In this document: positions 24,360-34,457 of the stretch, piece after piece
Position numbering within the stretch: position 1 is the first letter of the stretch
Layout: the number at the start of each line of letters is the position of its first letter
Source: Sideroxydans sp.
GTDB lineage: Bacteria > Pseudomonadota > Gammaproteobacteria > Burkholderiales > Gallionellaceae
Direction of reading: 5' to 3'
DNA: 48,124 nucleotides
NCBI GenBank assembly: GCA_024636935.1
Contig: JAGXGC010000014.1
Coordinates: 1-48,124 of the forward strand
Notes under the pieces: generated by a model
Told to the model about the DNA's origin: nothing
Seen by the model: the letters and a program-made list of their open reading frames with translations, nothing else
Database searches by the model: none
Made by a program: the position numbers and the translations under genes

Positions 24360-26156
24360 ATGCGCCACTCTAGTTCGCACCACTCTTCTTCCTCCGGCAT
24401 GCCTACCCGCACCGATTGGACAGTCATTCGCAGCCTTGTGCCCTACCTGCTTGAATTCAAGTGGCGGGTGACTTTCGTCGTGCTGTTGTTGATCGCCTCC
24501 AAGCTGGCGAACGTGGTCGTGCCGCTTGCTTTGAAGGAGATCGTGGATGAGATGGGCAAGCCGCAGGCGATGCTGGCGGTGCCGGTGATGCTGATCATGG
24601 GCTACGGTCTGCTGCGTTTGATGTCCACTTTGTTCGGTGAGTTGCGCGATGCGCTGTTCGCCAAGGTGACGCAACGTGCTATTCGGCGTGTCGCGTTGCA
24701 GGTGTTCGAGCACTTGCACGCACTCAGTCTGCGTTTCCATCTGGAGCGTCAGACCGGCGGTGTCTCGCGCGATATCGAGCGCGGCACGCGCGGCATCAGC
24801 TTCCTGCTCACCTTCTTGCTGTTCAACATACTGCCGACATTGCTGGAGATCGGCTTGGTGGCGGCCATCCTGTTCGTGAAATACGACCCCTTGTTCGCCA
24901 TCATCACTTTCGTTACGCTGGCTGCCTACATCGTATTCACACTGGTGGTCACCGAGTGGCGCATGGTGTTCCGCCGCACCATGAACGATATGGATTCCAA
25001 GGCCAACACGCGTGCCATCGACAGCCTGATCAATTACGAGACGGTGAAGTATTTCGGCAACGAGAAATACGAAGTTGCGCGTTATGACGAGCAGATGAAA
25101 GGCTGGGAAGTTTCTGCGGTGCGCAATCAGACTTCGCTGGCCACGCTCAATGCGGGACAAAGCATCATCATCGCGGTGGGCGTCACCCTGCTGATGCTGT
25201 TGGCTTCGCAGCAGGTGGTGGCAGGAAAGATGACAGTCGGCGATCTGGTGCTGGTCAATGTGTTCATGCTGCAACTGTATATGCCGTTGCACTTCCTCGG
25301 CTTCGTCTATCGCGAGATCAAGAACGCGCTGGCCGATATGGAGAAGATGTTCCGCCTGTTGGATGTGAATCGTGAGGTGGAGGATGCGCCGGATGCGCAG
25401 CCTTTGAAGTTAGAACATGCCGCCGTGCGTTTCGAGCAGGTAGAGTTCTCGTACGATCCGACGCGGCAGATCTTGTACGGCGTGAGCTTCGACGTTCCGG
25501 CCGGTCATACTGTGGCCGTGGTGGGCGCGAGCGGGGCGGGTAAGTCCACACTGTCGCGTCTGCTGTTCCGTTTCTACGATGTGGATAGCGGGGCCATCGT
25601 GATAGACGGCCAGGACATCCGCAGCGTGACACAGGCCAGCCTGCGCGCCGCCATCGGCATCGTGCCGCAGGATACTGTGCTGTTCAATGACACTATCTAT
25701 TACAACATCGCTTATGGCCGGCCTGACGCGTCGCGCGAGGAAGTGTTGAGTGCGGCGAAGTCTGCGCATATCCATCACTTCATCGAATCCCTGCCGCTGG
25801 GCTACGACACGATGGTGGGCGAACGCGGTTTGAAACTGTCCGGCGGCGAGAAGCAACGCGTTGCCATCGCGCGCGCCATGCTGAAAGATCCTGCCATCCT
25901 GATCTTTGACGAGGCGACCTCGGCGCTTGATTCCAAATCAGAAAAAGCGATTCAGGATCAGATGCGCCTGATCGCCCGCGAACGCACCACGCTGATTATC
26001 GCCCACCGTTTGTCTACCGTGGTGGAGGCGGAGCAGATATTGGTGATGGACAAAGGGGTCATCGTCGAGCGCGGTACACACCGTGAGCTATTGGCTCAGC
26101 AGGGTGTATATAGCCAGATGTGGGCCTTGCAGCAGCAGGAAGATCGTCTGGAATAG
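24360..26156 (+). CDS. Atm1-type ABC exporter (half transporter)
   Basis: The 598-residue protein joins a six-span exporter membrane domain (about 25-335) to an ATPase domain. It shows Walker A GASGAGKST near 393, the Q-loop IVPQDT, signature LSGGEKQR near 497, Walker B ILIFDEATSALD near 519 and the H-loop AHRLSTV. The membrane-domain motif LINYETVKYFGNE near 223 is characteristic of Atm1/HMT1 exporters, which move glutathione-linked sulfur or heavy-metal conjugates. The N-terminus has a His/Ser-rich stretch (MRHSSSHHSSSSG) that could bind metal. It stands alone between clsB and pbpG; substrate is an inference from family. Confidence 0.88.
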   Translation: MRHSSSHHSSSSGMPTRTDWTVIRSLVPYLLEFKWRVTFVVLLLIASKLANVVVPLALKEIVDEMGKPQAMLAVPVMLIMGYGLLRLMSTLFGELRDALFAKVTQRAIRRVALQVFEHLHALSLRFHLERQTGGVSRDIERGTRGISFLLTFLLFNILPTLLEIGLVAAILFVKYDPLFAIITFVTLAAYIVFTLVVTEWRMVFRRTMNDMDSKANTRAIDSLINYETVKYFGNEKYEVARYDEQMKGWEVSAVRNQTSLATLNAGQSIIIAVGVTLLMLLASQQVVAGKMTVGDLVLVNVFMLQLYMPLHFLGFVYREIKNALADMEKMFRLLDVNREVEDAPDAQPLKLEHAAVRFEQVEFSYDPTRQILYGVSFDVPAGHTVAVVGASGAGKSTLSRLLFRFYDVDSGAIVIDGQDIRSVTQASLRAAIGIVPQDTVLFNDTIYYNIAYGRPDASREEVLSAAKSAHIHHFIESLPLGYDTMVGERGLKLSGGEKQRVAIARAMLKDPAILIFDEATSALDSKSEKAIQDQMRLIARERTTLIIAHRLSTVVEAEQILVMDKGVIVERGTHRELLAQQGVYSQMWALQQQEDRLE

Positions 26157-26368
26157 CACGAACGACCAGCGGCAGAGCTTGGCCGACAAGTGGCCAAAGA
26201 GGTTATCTACCTATCTTTTGTCTTCAATTGAGGTCAATTTTCAAAAAGTGGACGAATGTCGGCGGTTTTTGGAACAGGTCGGTTGGGGGTTTTGCAACAG
26301 ACTGGCTTGCCAGTAGGGACATATAGGTTATCCTGCCCCCCGTCTTGTAGGGTATCAAGAGGATATAA
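26157..26368. other. Gap between ABC exporter and pbpG
   Basis: The 212 bases hold no convincing gene. There is a 6-base stem TTGGCC/GGCCAA (26179-26197) shortly after the ABC stop, a perfect short palindrome AATTGA-GG-TCAATT at 26226-26239 and CTGGC-TT-GCCAG at 26303-26314, about 55 bases before the pbpG start. These could be operator or stem-loop sites, but nothing proves it. Confidence 0.35.
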
Positions 26369-27223
26369 ATGCGATTTATTCTGATTACAGCGCTGTTTGT
26401 CACTTCCGTGCTTACCGCACAGGCGGCAGATATTGAGCGTGTTAATTATGGCAAGTTGCCCAAGTTGGGTTCTGCAATCGCCATGATCTATGACGAGCAG
26501 ACCGGGGAATCGCTGTATAGCAAGAACATCAATACGGTGGTGCCTATCGCGTCCATCACGAAGTTGATGACAGCTATGGTCATTCTGGATGCACATTTGC
26601 CGTTAGACGAGCCGATCACAATCACCCGCGAAGACAGGGATCGCCTGAAAGGCACCAAGTCGCGCTTGAAGGCGGGGATGACGCTGACACGCGGCGATCT
26701 TTTGACGCTGGCCCTAATGGCTTCCGAAAACCACGCTGCCTCGGCATTGGCACGCACCTATCCCGGTGGTACGCCGGTACTTGTGGCGATGATGAATGCC
26801 AAGGCCCGCGAGCTGGGTATGGACGATACACATTTTGAAGGGCCTGTCGGCCTGCACAGCGAGAACGTCTCCACCGCTAAGGACTTGGTGCAGATGGTGT
26901 TGGCAGCGCAGAGCTATGAACACATTCAGCGTGCTTCGACCCAAAGCCGTCATATCGTGAAGATCAATGCTCGCCAGACCCTGCGTTATGGCAACACCAA
27001 CCCTTTGGTACGTAGCCGTAACTGGGATATTGGTCTATCCAAGACAGGCTATATCAGCGAAGCTGGGCGTTGTCTGGTTATGCAGGCTAAGTTGTCTGAG
27101 CGCCCCACTGTGATCGTGCTGCTGGATTCATGGGGTAAAAATACTCGTGTCGGGGATGCCAACCGCATCAAGAGCTGGGTGGAGCGGCCCGCCCGTAGCG
27201 TACGTCAAAGCCGGATACGTTAG
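26369..27223 (+). CDS. pbpG: D-alanyl-D-alanine endopeptidase (PBP7-like)
   Basis: A 284-residue periplasmic serine peptidase of the low-molecular-weight penicillin-binding type that cleaves peptidoglycan cross-links. A signal peptide (MRFILITALFVTSVLTAQA) precedes the active-site motifs SITK (Ser near residue 57), SEN near 119 and KTG near 229 (LSKTGYISEAG). It lacks the C-terminal amphipathic anchor domain of DacA-type carboxypeptidases, fitting PbpG. ATG follows AAGAGGAT. A terminator follows at 27243-27266. Confidence 0.92.
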   Translation: MRFILITALFVTSVLTAQAADIERVNYGKLPKLGSAIAMIYDEQTGESLYSKNINTVVPIASITKLMTAMVILDAHLPLDEPITITREDRDRLKGTKSRLKAGMTLTRGDLLTLALMASENHAASALARTYPGGTPVLVAMMNAKARELGMDDTHFEGPVGLHSENVSTAKDLVQMVLAAQSYEHIQRASTQSRHIVKINARQTLRYGNTNPLVRSRNWDIGLSKTGYISEAGRCLVMQAKLSERPTVIVLLDSWGKNTRVGDANRIKSWVERPARSVRQSRIR

Positions 27224-27242
27224 TCACAGCACGAATGATGAA

Positions 27243-27266
27243 GGGGCCGCTGTTGCGGCCCTTTTT
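27243..27266 (+). terminator. Terminator of pbpG
   Basis: GGGCCGC (with one extra G) pairs with GCGGCCC around a TGTT loop and is followed by TTTTT. It lies 20 bases after the pbpG stop. Confidence 0.85.
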
Positions 27267-27339
27267 ATTTGCGTGGCGGTCTAAGCGCCAATACCACCAC
27301 GGCGACCACTATTACGAGTATGAGCAGCTCAATGAACAT
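27265..27339 (-). CDS. Possible 24-residue membrane peptide
   Basis: On the minus strand an ATG at 27339 opens MFIELLILVIVVAVVVLALR, then PPRK and TAA. The composition is that of a single membrane span with a positively charged end, which is unusual for random sequence. The stop overlaps the T-tract of the pbpG terminator. A weak ribosome site (GAAAGACAAG) precedes the ATG. Whether it is expressed is unknown; the length is below what can be judged by composition alone. Confidence 0.3.
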   Translation of the reverse strand: MFIELLILVIVVAVVVLALRPPRK

Positions 27340-27459
27340 GTCTTGTCTTTCAATGGGAATCAGAGGCTATTCTACGCGTCCCCAGTGCAATATGAAGGCA
27401 TACGTAAGGTACAATTCCGCGTCTAAAATTTTGTAGCCCGCATATCGCCGGAGGAATTC

Positions 27460-28869
27460 ATGAATCGCCTGCTCGCCTTGTTCGTACTCACACTCACCCC
27501 ACTATTTGCACACGCTTCCGGAGAGGGCATGCGTCTGGATCTGACAGGTCACTGGGTAGGCATTACAGCCTTGCTACTGTTCTTTGTTGCTTATCTGGCA
27601 GTGATGGCTGAAGAGTTCACACATCTGCGTAAATCCAAGCCAGTGATGCTGGCGGCAGGCATCATCTGGGGCTTGATCGCCTGGTATTACCAGGGGCACG
27701 ATATCCCGCATGTGGTGGAAGCTGCGTTACGCCATAACCTGGAAGAATATGCAGAGCTGATGCTGTTCCTCATCGTGGCGATGACGTACATCAATGCTTT
27801 GGATGAAAGAAATGCTTTCGAAGCATTGCGCTCTTGGTTGACACGCAAGAACTTCAGCTACCGTGCGTTGTTCTGGGTTACAGGTATCATCGCATTCTTC
27901 CTGTCTGCGATTGCCGACAATCTGACTACCGCGCTGCTGATGGGTGCGGTGGTGACCGCGGTAGGAAAGGACAATCCGAAGTTCGTTGTGCTCGCCTTGA
28001 TCAACGTGGTGGTGGCGGCAAATGCCGGAGGTGCCTTCTCTCCGTTCGGCGATATCACTACGCTGATGGTATGGCAGAAGAACATCATGGCCAGCAACGG
28101 CCAGATCGGTTTCTGGACTTTCTTCAATCTGTTCGTGCCTTCGCTGATCAACTGGCTGATTCCTGCCATCGTGATGCATCTGTTCCTGCCCAATGCCAAG
28201 CCGGAAAGTGGTGGCAAGATGGTGGAGATGAAACGCGGCGCGATACCGATCGCATCGCTATTCCTGTTCACCATTGCATTGGCGGTGAGTTTCCATAGTG
28301 TGTTGGGGTTGCCTCCCGTGATCGGCATGCTGACCGGTATGGGGGTGTTGAAGTTCTACGCCTTCTATTTACGCAAAACCACCAGTGGTCGAGCGCAAAA
28401 GGAAGTGAGCGAGATCGGCAGTCCAGCCGCGTTCGATATCTATCGTGAAGTGGCGCGCAGTGAGTGGGACACGCTGTTCTTCTTCTATGGCGTGGTGATG
28501 TGTGTGGGCGGACTGGGTTTCATCGGCTATCTGGCCATGATCTCGGAAGTGATGTATGGCGAGTGGGGAGCCACTAATGCCAACATCGCAGTCGGTATGA
28601 TCTCTGCGATCGTGGACAACATCCCGGTCATGTTCGCTGTGCTCACCATGCAGCCCGATATGTCTATCGGCCAGTGGCTGTTGGTCACGCTGACGGCAGG
28701 TGTGGGTGGTTCGCTGCTCTCCATCGGCTCGGCAGCCGGTGTCGCCCTGATGGGGCAGGCGCGCGGCGTGTATACCTTCTTCGCACACCTAAAGTGGACG
28801 CCGGTGATAGCGCTGGGTTATGCCGCCAGTATCGCGACTCATCTCGCCTTCAATCACGCCCTGTTCTGA
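27460..28869 (+). CDS. nhaD: Na+/H+ antiporter, NhaD type
   Basis: A 469-residue inner-membrane protein of the ion transporter superfamily with about 12 hydrophobic spans. After an N-terminal signal-like segment (MNRLLALFVLTLTPLFAHASG), which NhaD proteins commonly have, the characteristic regions are FFLSAIADNLTTALLMG near residue 145, NAGGAFSPFGDITTLMVW near 189 and SAIVDNIPVMFAVLTM near 385. It should export sodium (or lithium) in exchange for protons. ATG follows GGAGG. Its TGA shares a base with the tamA ATG (TGATG). Confidence 0.9.
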   Translation: MNRLLALFVLTLTPLFAHASGEGMRLDLTGHWVGITALLLFFVAYLAVMAEEFTHLRKSKPVMLAAGIIWGLIAWYYQGHDIPHVVEAALRHNLEEYAELMLFLIVAMTYINALDERNAFEALRSWLTRKNFSYRALFWVTGIIAFFLSAIADNLTTALLMGAVVTAVGKDNPKFVVLALINVVVAANAGGAFSPFGDITTLMVWQKNIMASNGQIGFWTFFNLFVPSLINWLIPAIVMHLFLPNAKPESGGKMVEMKRGAIPIASLFLFTIALAVSFHSVLGLPPVIGMLTGMGVLKFYAFYLRKTTSGRAQKEVSEIGSPAAFDIYREVARSEWDTLFFFYGVVMCVGGLGFIGYLAMISEVMYGEWGATNANIAVGMISAIVDNIPVMFAVLTMQPDMSIGQWLLVTLTAGVGGSLLSIGSAAGVALMGQARGVYTFFAHLKWTPVIALGYAASIATHLAFNHALF

Positions 28870-30638
28870 TGGAGTGTGAGTTTCCCCTGCGTCGGTGCAA
28901 GCTGACATGGAGACGATGGCTTTTGATGCTACTCGTCTTCACGTGGGGGATGCCGTCATTCGCTGCCAGCAGTATTCCGGCTGTCGTCATTGATGTGCCG
29001 GATGATCTGCGTCCACTGTTAAAACAATATTTCAAACTCCCTGAGGAATTGTTGAAAGCTGAATCAGAGCGTGGAGTGTTTGTTCGTCGTGCACAGCGCG
29101 AGATACCCGAATTGCTGGCAACTGAGGGCTATTTTTCAGCACAGGTGCGGCTGGGCTCAGTGAGTAAGGCCGGTGTGTTGACGTTGCAGGTGCAGCCCGG
29201 AATGCGTACCACGGTGGGTGCATTGGATATCGAGCTGCGGGGTGCGCTGCAGCAGACCGCAGCGGCGCGTGCGGAGCAGATTCGTAATGCTTGGTTGCTG
29301 AAAGTCGGGCAGTCCTTCCGTTCTGAATCATGGGAACGAGCCAAGAAGGAGTTGCTGGCGAGCGTGGCAAGTGAAGACTATGCCGCCGCGCGTATGGTGA
29401 GTAGTGCTGCCGAGGTTGATGTCGAGCGTGCGGTCGTGCGACTCCGTGTGGTGGTTGATTCCGGATCGCGATATTTGTTCGGTGAACTGAAAGTGCGCGG
29501 GCTTGAGCGTTACGAGCCTTTGCTGATCGAGCGCCATACCACATTCAAACCCGGCCAGCCTTACCGACGCAACCTTCTGCTGGAATTCCAGACACAGTTG
29601 CAGAAGCTCCCGCAGTTCAGTTCTATCATCGTGAATCTTGATACCGCAAATGCAACGGGTGACGACGCGCAGATGGCGCGTACTGCTCCGGTTCAGGTGC
29701 AAGTGGTGGAGGCGAAGTCGCGCAAGATATCGGTCGGTGTCGGTTACAGCACCAATAACGGTGCGCGTAACGAAATCAACTATCAGAGCTACAACTTTCT
29801 AAATCAAGCATGGACTTTGAGCAGTGCCGCCGTGGTGGAGCAGAACCGGCAGAACATCGCGCTGGCGCTCGATACACCGCCCAATCCTCGGGGCTATCGG
29901 TTGTTGTGGCGAGCTAGTGACGAGCGCACCGATATTCAGGAGTTGGTCACTCGCCGTGACAAGTTCGGCGTCACGCGCACGCGCAACCTTTTCGGGATCG
30001 AGACAGGCATCGGTCTCAACTGGCAGCAGGAACGCCGCCTGCCAACCGGCGGTATCCGCGAGACCGACCAAGCGCTAGTCATGGATTGGCACTGGTATCG
30101 ACGCATGGTTGACAATCCGCTAGCGCCGACGGAAGGTAATCTGACCGAAATCAGAATCGGCGGTGCCAGCAAATCTTTCGCTTCCGATCAGGATTTTGTG
30201 CGCAGTTATGCGCGTCATCAGTCTTGGTTCCCCTTGACTGATGACGATGTATTGACCTTGCGTGCCGAGGTTGGCTATACCGCATCCGTCTCGCGTCTTG
30301 GTATCCCGCAGGAGTATCTGTTTCGTGTTGGGGGAACGCAGACCGTGCGCGGTTTTGCATATCAGAGTATCGGTTTTCAGGAGGGCGGCGCGGTGGTGGG
30401 CGGACGCGCGATGAGTACGCTGAGTGCTGAATACACCCACTGGTTCGGCAACTGGGGTGCGGCAGCATTTGTTGATGCCGGTGCGGCGGCAGATACCGCC
30501 CCGACCTTGTTGTGGTATCGAGGCCACGGCTTCGGTGCGCGTTGGCGCAGTCCGGTCGGACCGCTAGCGCTGGATGCTGCGCGCGGTCAGGGTGAGCCGG
30601 GCGCACGCATACACTTTGCGATTGCGGTGGCTTTCTGA
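28869..30638 (+). CDS. tamA: Translocation and assembly module protein TamA
   Basis: A 589-residue outer-membrane Omp85 protein that works with TamB in lipid transport and outer-membrane assembly. The N-terminus is a basic segment then a hydrophobic signal (WLLMLLVFTWGMPSFAA), POTRA domains to about residue 300 and a C-terminal beta-barrel. The Omp85 motif VRGFAYQSIGFQEGGAVVGG is near residue 492, and the protein ends in a barrel-type strand with terminal Phe (IHFAIAVAF). The ATG overlaps the nhaD stop; the frame upstream lies in nhaD and was not used. Its stop overlaps the tamB start. Confidence 0.93.
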   Translation: MECEFPLRRCKLTWRRWLLMLLVFTWGMPSFAASSIPAVVIDVPDDLRPLLKQYFKLPEELLKAESERGVFVRRAQREIPELLATEGYFSAQVRLGSVSKAGVLTLQVQPGMRTTVGALDIELRGALQQTAAARAEQIRNAWLLKVGQSFRSESWERAKKELLASVASEDYAAARMVSSAAEVDVERAVVRLRVVVDSGSRYLFGELKVRGLERYEPLLIERHTTFKPGQPYRRNLLLEFQTQLQKLPQFSSIIVNLDTANATGDDAQMARTAPVQVQVVEAKSRKISVGVGYSTNNGARNEINYQSYNFLNQAWTLSSAAVVEQNRQNIALALDTPPNPRGYRLLWRASDERTDIQELVTRRDKFGVTRTRNLFGIETGIGLNWQQERRLPTGGIRETDQALVMDWHWYRRMVDNPLAPTEGNLTEIRIGGASKSFASDQDFVRSYARHQSWFPLTDDDVLTLRAEVGYTASVSRLGIPQEYLFRVGGTQTVRGFAYQSIGFQEGGAVVGGRAMSTLSAEYTHWFGNWGAAAFVDAGAAADTAPTLLWYRGHGFGARWRSPVGPLALDAARGQGEPGARIHFAIAVAF

Positions 30639-33600
30639 TGGTTATCAAACGCATCATGCCTACGCGTCGTCAGATGTTATGGCTGGCTTTGCTTTCCCCG
30701 TTGGCGCTGCTTTCTGTCACGGGTAGTTGGCTGCTGGGTACGCAATCCGGATTGGTCTGGGTCAGCAGCGCTTTGCAGCAGTACAGCGGCGATGCGCTGG
30801 AGATTAAAGGGGAGCATGGCACCCTGCTGGAAAATTTCGGGATGCAACATCTGTTGGTGCGCGGAGAAGGCTGGCGCATCACGCTGAGCGATGTGGAAGT
30901 GCATTGGCGACCAGCAGCTTTGTTGCGCGGTGAATTGCACGTGCTTCAACTGCAAGCACAAGGCGTGGATGTGCTGAGTTTGCCATCAGACGAAGCGGTG
31001 ACATTGCCCGCCAGCTTGTCCATGCCGCTGGATATAACCATCGAACAACTGGATGTCGCCAGCTTGCGTGTGGCGAGTAGCGATGACGGCCCCTCCGACA
31101 TCCAAGCTGATGCAGTCCAGGCGCGCTTCAGTGCTGGCCAGAGTGGATATCGTTTGCAGGTGGTGAGCGCCCATACTCCTTATGGCGATCTGGTCGGCAC
31201 TGCGAGCATCGCATCGCAACCTCCATATGCCGTTCAGGCAACAGTCTCACTGGAAACTAAAGTGCCGATGAATGCCAGTTACCAAGTTGAGATCAAAGGG
31301 GATCTGCAACATTTGGATGTAATTCTGAACGGTAATGGGGAAGGGATGGCGCTGCAAGGTAGTGCGCAACTATTGCCGTTGGCCGGGGTACCGCTGGCGC
31401 ATGCGCAGATCGACTTCAAAGGCATTGCGACCAGTTGGCTGGATGCGGATGCTCCGGCGGCGCGACTAGACGGTCGGCTCGAATTGCGCGGAACAAAAAA
31501 GGAGCAGCTCGAAGGTTCATTGTCTATCGAGAATCGTCATTCTGCTCCTTTGGATAAGGCAGGCTTGCCTTTGCGCAGTCTTCAAGCCCATCTACGTTGG
31601 TCAGAGCGTTACTGGCAACTTTATGAAGTGGATGCACGTATCGGCAAAACCGGTCGTGTAGTCGGTGAAATGGACTGGCGCCCGCTGTCTGATCAGGGTG
31701 CGTTGCGCTTGCAGGTAAGCCGTTTCGATCCGAGTGCGATAGACACTCGTGCGCCGCAGTTGAGTCTGGATGGTGAGATTGCTTTGGGTAGCACCGGCAG
31801 CGAGCAGCAGGCACGTGTCGATCTTGCTGATGGTGACTTTTTCATCGACGGTGGCTTGCATCGTCGTGGCGACACGGTCACTTTGCATGCTCTGCGTTTC
31901 TCACGTGGAGATACCGAGCTGGTGGGGGAAGGGGAGTTGAAGCTGGATCATGCGTACACATTCCGTTTTGACAGCCACTTGCGGCGCTTGGATCTTGGGG
32001 ACTTCTTCGATAGCGCGTCTACTGATCTGAATGCGGTGTTGCATGCTTCCGGTACTTTGATGCCTGTGCCTGATGTAGCACTGGATTTTGAGTTGGAGCA
32101 GAGTCGTTTTTCGCGTTATGCCATCGATGGCAGCGGGCAGCTGCACTTCAGCGGCAAGAAAAATGCGAATGGCGAGATCGAACTTCGCATCGGTGACAAT
32201 ACCCTCAATGCCGAGCTGGCTTATGGCACGCCGGCAGACTATTTCAGATTTATGCTGGATGCGCCCAAATTGGAACAACTTGGCAGCGGGATACAGGGGC
32301 AACTATCCGGGCAGGCTGAACTGCTCGGCAGTCTGGCGGAGCCATCCATCAGTTTCACACTGGGCGGCATCAATCTAGTGCTGCCTGATGAGGGCAGCAT
32401 AGAACAGATCGATGCAGGCGGCCGATATGTTGACAAGAAACTGACGTTGCAACTGATCGCCTCCGGAGTGCGAGCTCAGAGCGGGATGGGCTTGTCCGAG
32501 TTGCGGGTGGAGGCAGATGGGACGCGCGCGCAGCACAAGCTGCAGGGAACGGCTAATTTGATGCAGCACGAGCAGCCACTTGGGCGCTGGAATTTTGCAA
32601 CGACCGGCAGTTTGAGTGAGGCGGACGCAGCATGGCAGTGGCTGGGAAGTCTGGAAGCACTGGGAGCGGACGGCATCCTGCCACTGCAATTGCAAGCACC
32701 GGCGAAACTGGAACTTGCACCGGGGAAAGTGATGCTTGGTGCAGCACGCTTCGCACTCGGTGGCGGTGAAGTTACCTTGCAGGAGACACAGTGGGCGCAG
32801 CAGGAGTGGCACAGTGCGGGGCATTTCAGCGGGCTTGGCGTGAGGGCAGTGAACATGCAGCAGTTCACGCCCTTATCTTCGGCCTTCGACACACTGCGCT
32901 TTGGTGGCGATTGGGACATCACATCGGATTCGCACTGGCAAGGTCATGCCAGCCTCAAGCGCGAGAGTGGTGATTTACTGGTCGATGCACAAAGCGGACA
33001 AAAACTGGGATTGAGCGAACTGAGTCTGGCGATGGGGGTTGTGCAGGATGTGCTGTCATTGCAGTTGGATGCAAAAGGAACGCGTCTGGGAGAAATAGCG
33101 GCACAGGTCGAGTTGCCGTTGTCCTTGCAGGATGGTCGCTGGACTGTGCTGAATGATGCACCGCTGACAGGTCATGTGTCATTGCATGGTGAAGATCTGA
33201 CATGGCTGGGGCCAGTGTTGCACGAAAACCTGCAAAGCGGCGGTAGTCTGGCATTGGATGCAGACTTGCGCGGAACCTTTGGGGTGCCGCGTCTGCAAGG
33301 TACTGCGCAAGGTGATGGTCTGCGGGTGGCTTTACTGGATCAGGGTGTGAATCTGGAGCAGGGTAGCTTGCGCGCTCGTTTCGAAATGAGCGATGTGCAG
33401 ATCGACAAGCTGGAATTCGTTGCGCCATACCTGGCTAAACCCGATGAAAAGCTGTTGGACGAATACCGTTTGCCGGGTAGCGCCGGTCGGCTGAGTGCAA
33501 GTGGACGTATTGATCTAGAGGGGGCTGACAGCAACCTTCAGGTGCAGGTCGTATCGTTGCCGTTGGCACAAAGAGCAGATCGCTGGTTGATCGTCTCGGG

Positions 33601-34456
33601 CGAAGGGCATGTCGGATACGCCAGTCGTACTTTGAGCCTGCGCGGAGATGTGCGGGCTGATGCAGGCTTGGTAGCGCAGATCGAGAATGACAAGCCGAGC
33701 TGGTCGGATGATGTGAAGATCAGCGGGCAGTCTGAACGTGCTAAGGACGAACTCGCCTACGATATCGATACCGGTTTCAATCTGGGCGATCATTTTTATT
33801 TGCGCACTGCAGGGCTGGAGTCGCGGCTTAGTGGCCAGTTACGATTGAAGGGTGAGGCAGGCTCACCCATGCAGGCCACGGGCATCATCGCCACGCAGGA
33901 CGGCGTGTTCAATGCATACGGACAACAACTGACTGTTGAGCGCGGTATGGTGAATTTTCAAGGACCACTGGATGATCCGGGTTTGAATATTCTTGCGCTA
34001 CGCAAAGACCTTGCGGTTGAAGCGGGTGTTGAGGTGACTGGAACCGCGCGCCATCCGGTGTTCAGGCTGGTCTCCACGCCGGCGGTACCGGATGCGGAGA
34101 AACTCTCATGGATCGTGCTTGGTCGTGTGCCGGAAAGCGGCAGCATCGACTCATCCCTGTTGCTTGCGGCAGCAGGCGGTTTACTGAGTGGGCAATCTGG
34201 CGGTCAATTTGGGCGCAGCATCGGTGTGGATGAGCTGTCATTGCGGCAGCGCGAGACTGGTGATGCATTGCAGAACCAAGTGGTCATCGTCGGCAAGCGG
34301 CTGTCATCGCGCGCCTATCTTAGCTATGAGCAAGGCATATCCGATGTTGGCGGTCTGACCAAGTTCAGCTATACCCTTACCCCGCGTATCACGCTCGTTA
34401 CCCGCACCGGTACCGAAGACGCGATCGACATCTTCTATTCCTTCCGTTTTTACTGA
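30638..34456 (+). CDS. tamB: Translocation and assembly module protein TamB
   Basis: A 1272-residue AsmA-like inner-membrane-anchored protein that bridges the periplasm as a long hydrophobic beta-groove and moves phospholipids to TamA at the outer membrane. It has an N-terminal membrane anchor (MLWLALLSPLALLSVTGSWLL), repeated short beta-strand units through the body and the conserved C-terminal DUF490 domain: YGQQLTVERGMVNFQGPLDD near 1090, PDAEKLSWIVLGRVPES near 1150, LSSRAYLSYEQG near 1222, ending in YSFRFY. It overlaps tamA by one base (TGATG). A stem-loop follows. Confidence 0.94.
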   Translation: MVIKRIMPTRRQMLWLALLSPLALLSVTGSWLLGTQSGLVWVSSALQQYSGDALEIKGEHGTLLENFGMQHLLVRGEGWRITLSDVEVHWRPAALLRGELHVLQLQAQGVDVLSLPSDEAVTLPASLSMPLDITIEQLDVASLRVASSDDGPSDIQADAVQARFSAGQSGYRLQVVSAHTPYGDLVGTASIASQPPYAVQATVSLETKVPMNASYQVEIKGDLQHLDVILNGNGEGMALQGSAQLLPLAGVPLAHAQIDFKGIATSWLDADAPAARLDGRLELRGTKKEQLEGSLSIENRHSAPLDKAGLPLRSLQAHLRWSERYWQLYEVDARIGKTGRVVGEMDWRPLSDQGALRLQVSRFDPSAIDTRAPQLSLDGEIALGSTGSEQQARVDLADGDFFIDGGLHRRGDTVTLHALRFSRGDTELVGEGELKLDHAYTFRFDSHLRRLDLGDFFDSASTDLNAVLHASGTLMPVPDVALDFELEQSRFSRYAIDGSGQLHFSGKKNANGEIELRIGDNTLNAELAYGTPADYFRFMLDAPKLEQLGSGIQGQLSGQAELLGSLAEPSISFTLGGINLVLPDEGSIEQIDAGGRYVDKKLTLQLIASGVRAQSGMGLSELRVEADGTRAQHKLQGTANLMQHEQPLGRWNFATTGSLSEADAAWQWLGSLEALGADGILPLQLQAPAKLELAPGKVMLGAARFALGGGEVTLQETQWAQQEWHSAGHFSGLGVRAVNMQQFTPLSSAFDTLRFGGDWDITSDSHWQGHASLKRESGDLLVDAQSGQKLGLSELSLAMGVVQDVLSLQLDAKGTRLGEIAAQVELPLSLQDGRWTVLNDAPLTGHVSLHGEDLTWLGPVLHENLQSGGSLALDADLRGTFGVPRLQGTAQGDGLRVALLDQGVNLEQGSLRARFEMSDVQIDKLEFVAPYLAKPDEKLLDEYRLPGSAGRLSASGRIDLEGADSNLQVQVVSLPLAQRADRWLIVSGEGHVGYASRTLSLRGDVRADAGLVAQIENDKPSWSDDVKISGQSERAKDELAYDIDTGFNLGDHFYLRTAGLESRLSGQLRLKGEAGSPMQATGIIATQDGVFNAYGQQLTVERGMVNFQGPLDDPGLNILALRKDLAVEAGVEVTGTARHPVFRLVSTPAVPDAEKLSWIVLGRVPESGSIDSSLLLAAAGGLLSGQSGGQFGRSIGVDELSLRQRETGDALQNQVVIVGKRLSSRAYLSYEQGISDVGGLTKFSYTLTPRITLVTRTGTEDAIDIFYSFRFY

Positions 34457-34457
34457 G

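Noticed and set aside
23277..25292. Two long minus-strand frames (344 and 313 codons) opposite clsB and the ABC exporter
   Set aside because: Both lie across genes with full motif sets. The translations are His/Gln-rich, as expected for shadow frames.
27235..27426. A 63-codon plus-strand frame after pbpG
   Set aside because: It begins across the pbpG terminator, has no ribosome site, and its translation has no plausible structure.
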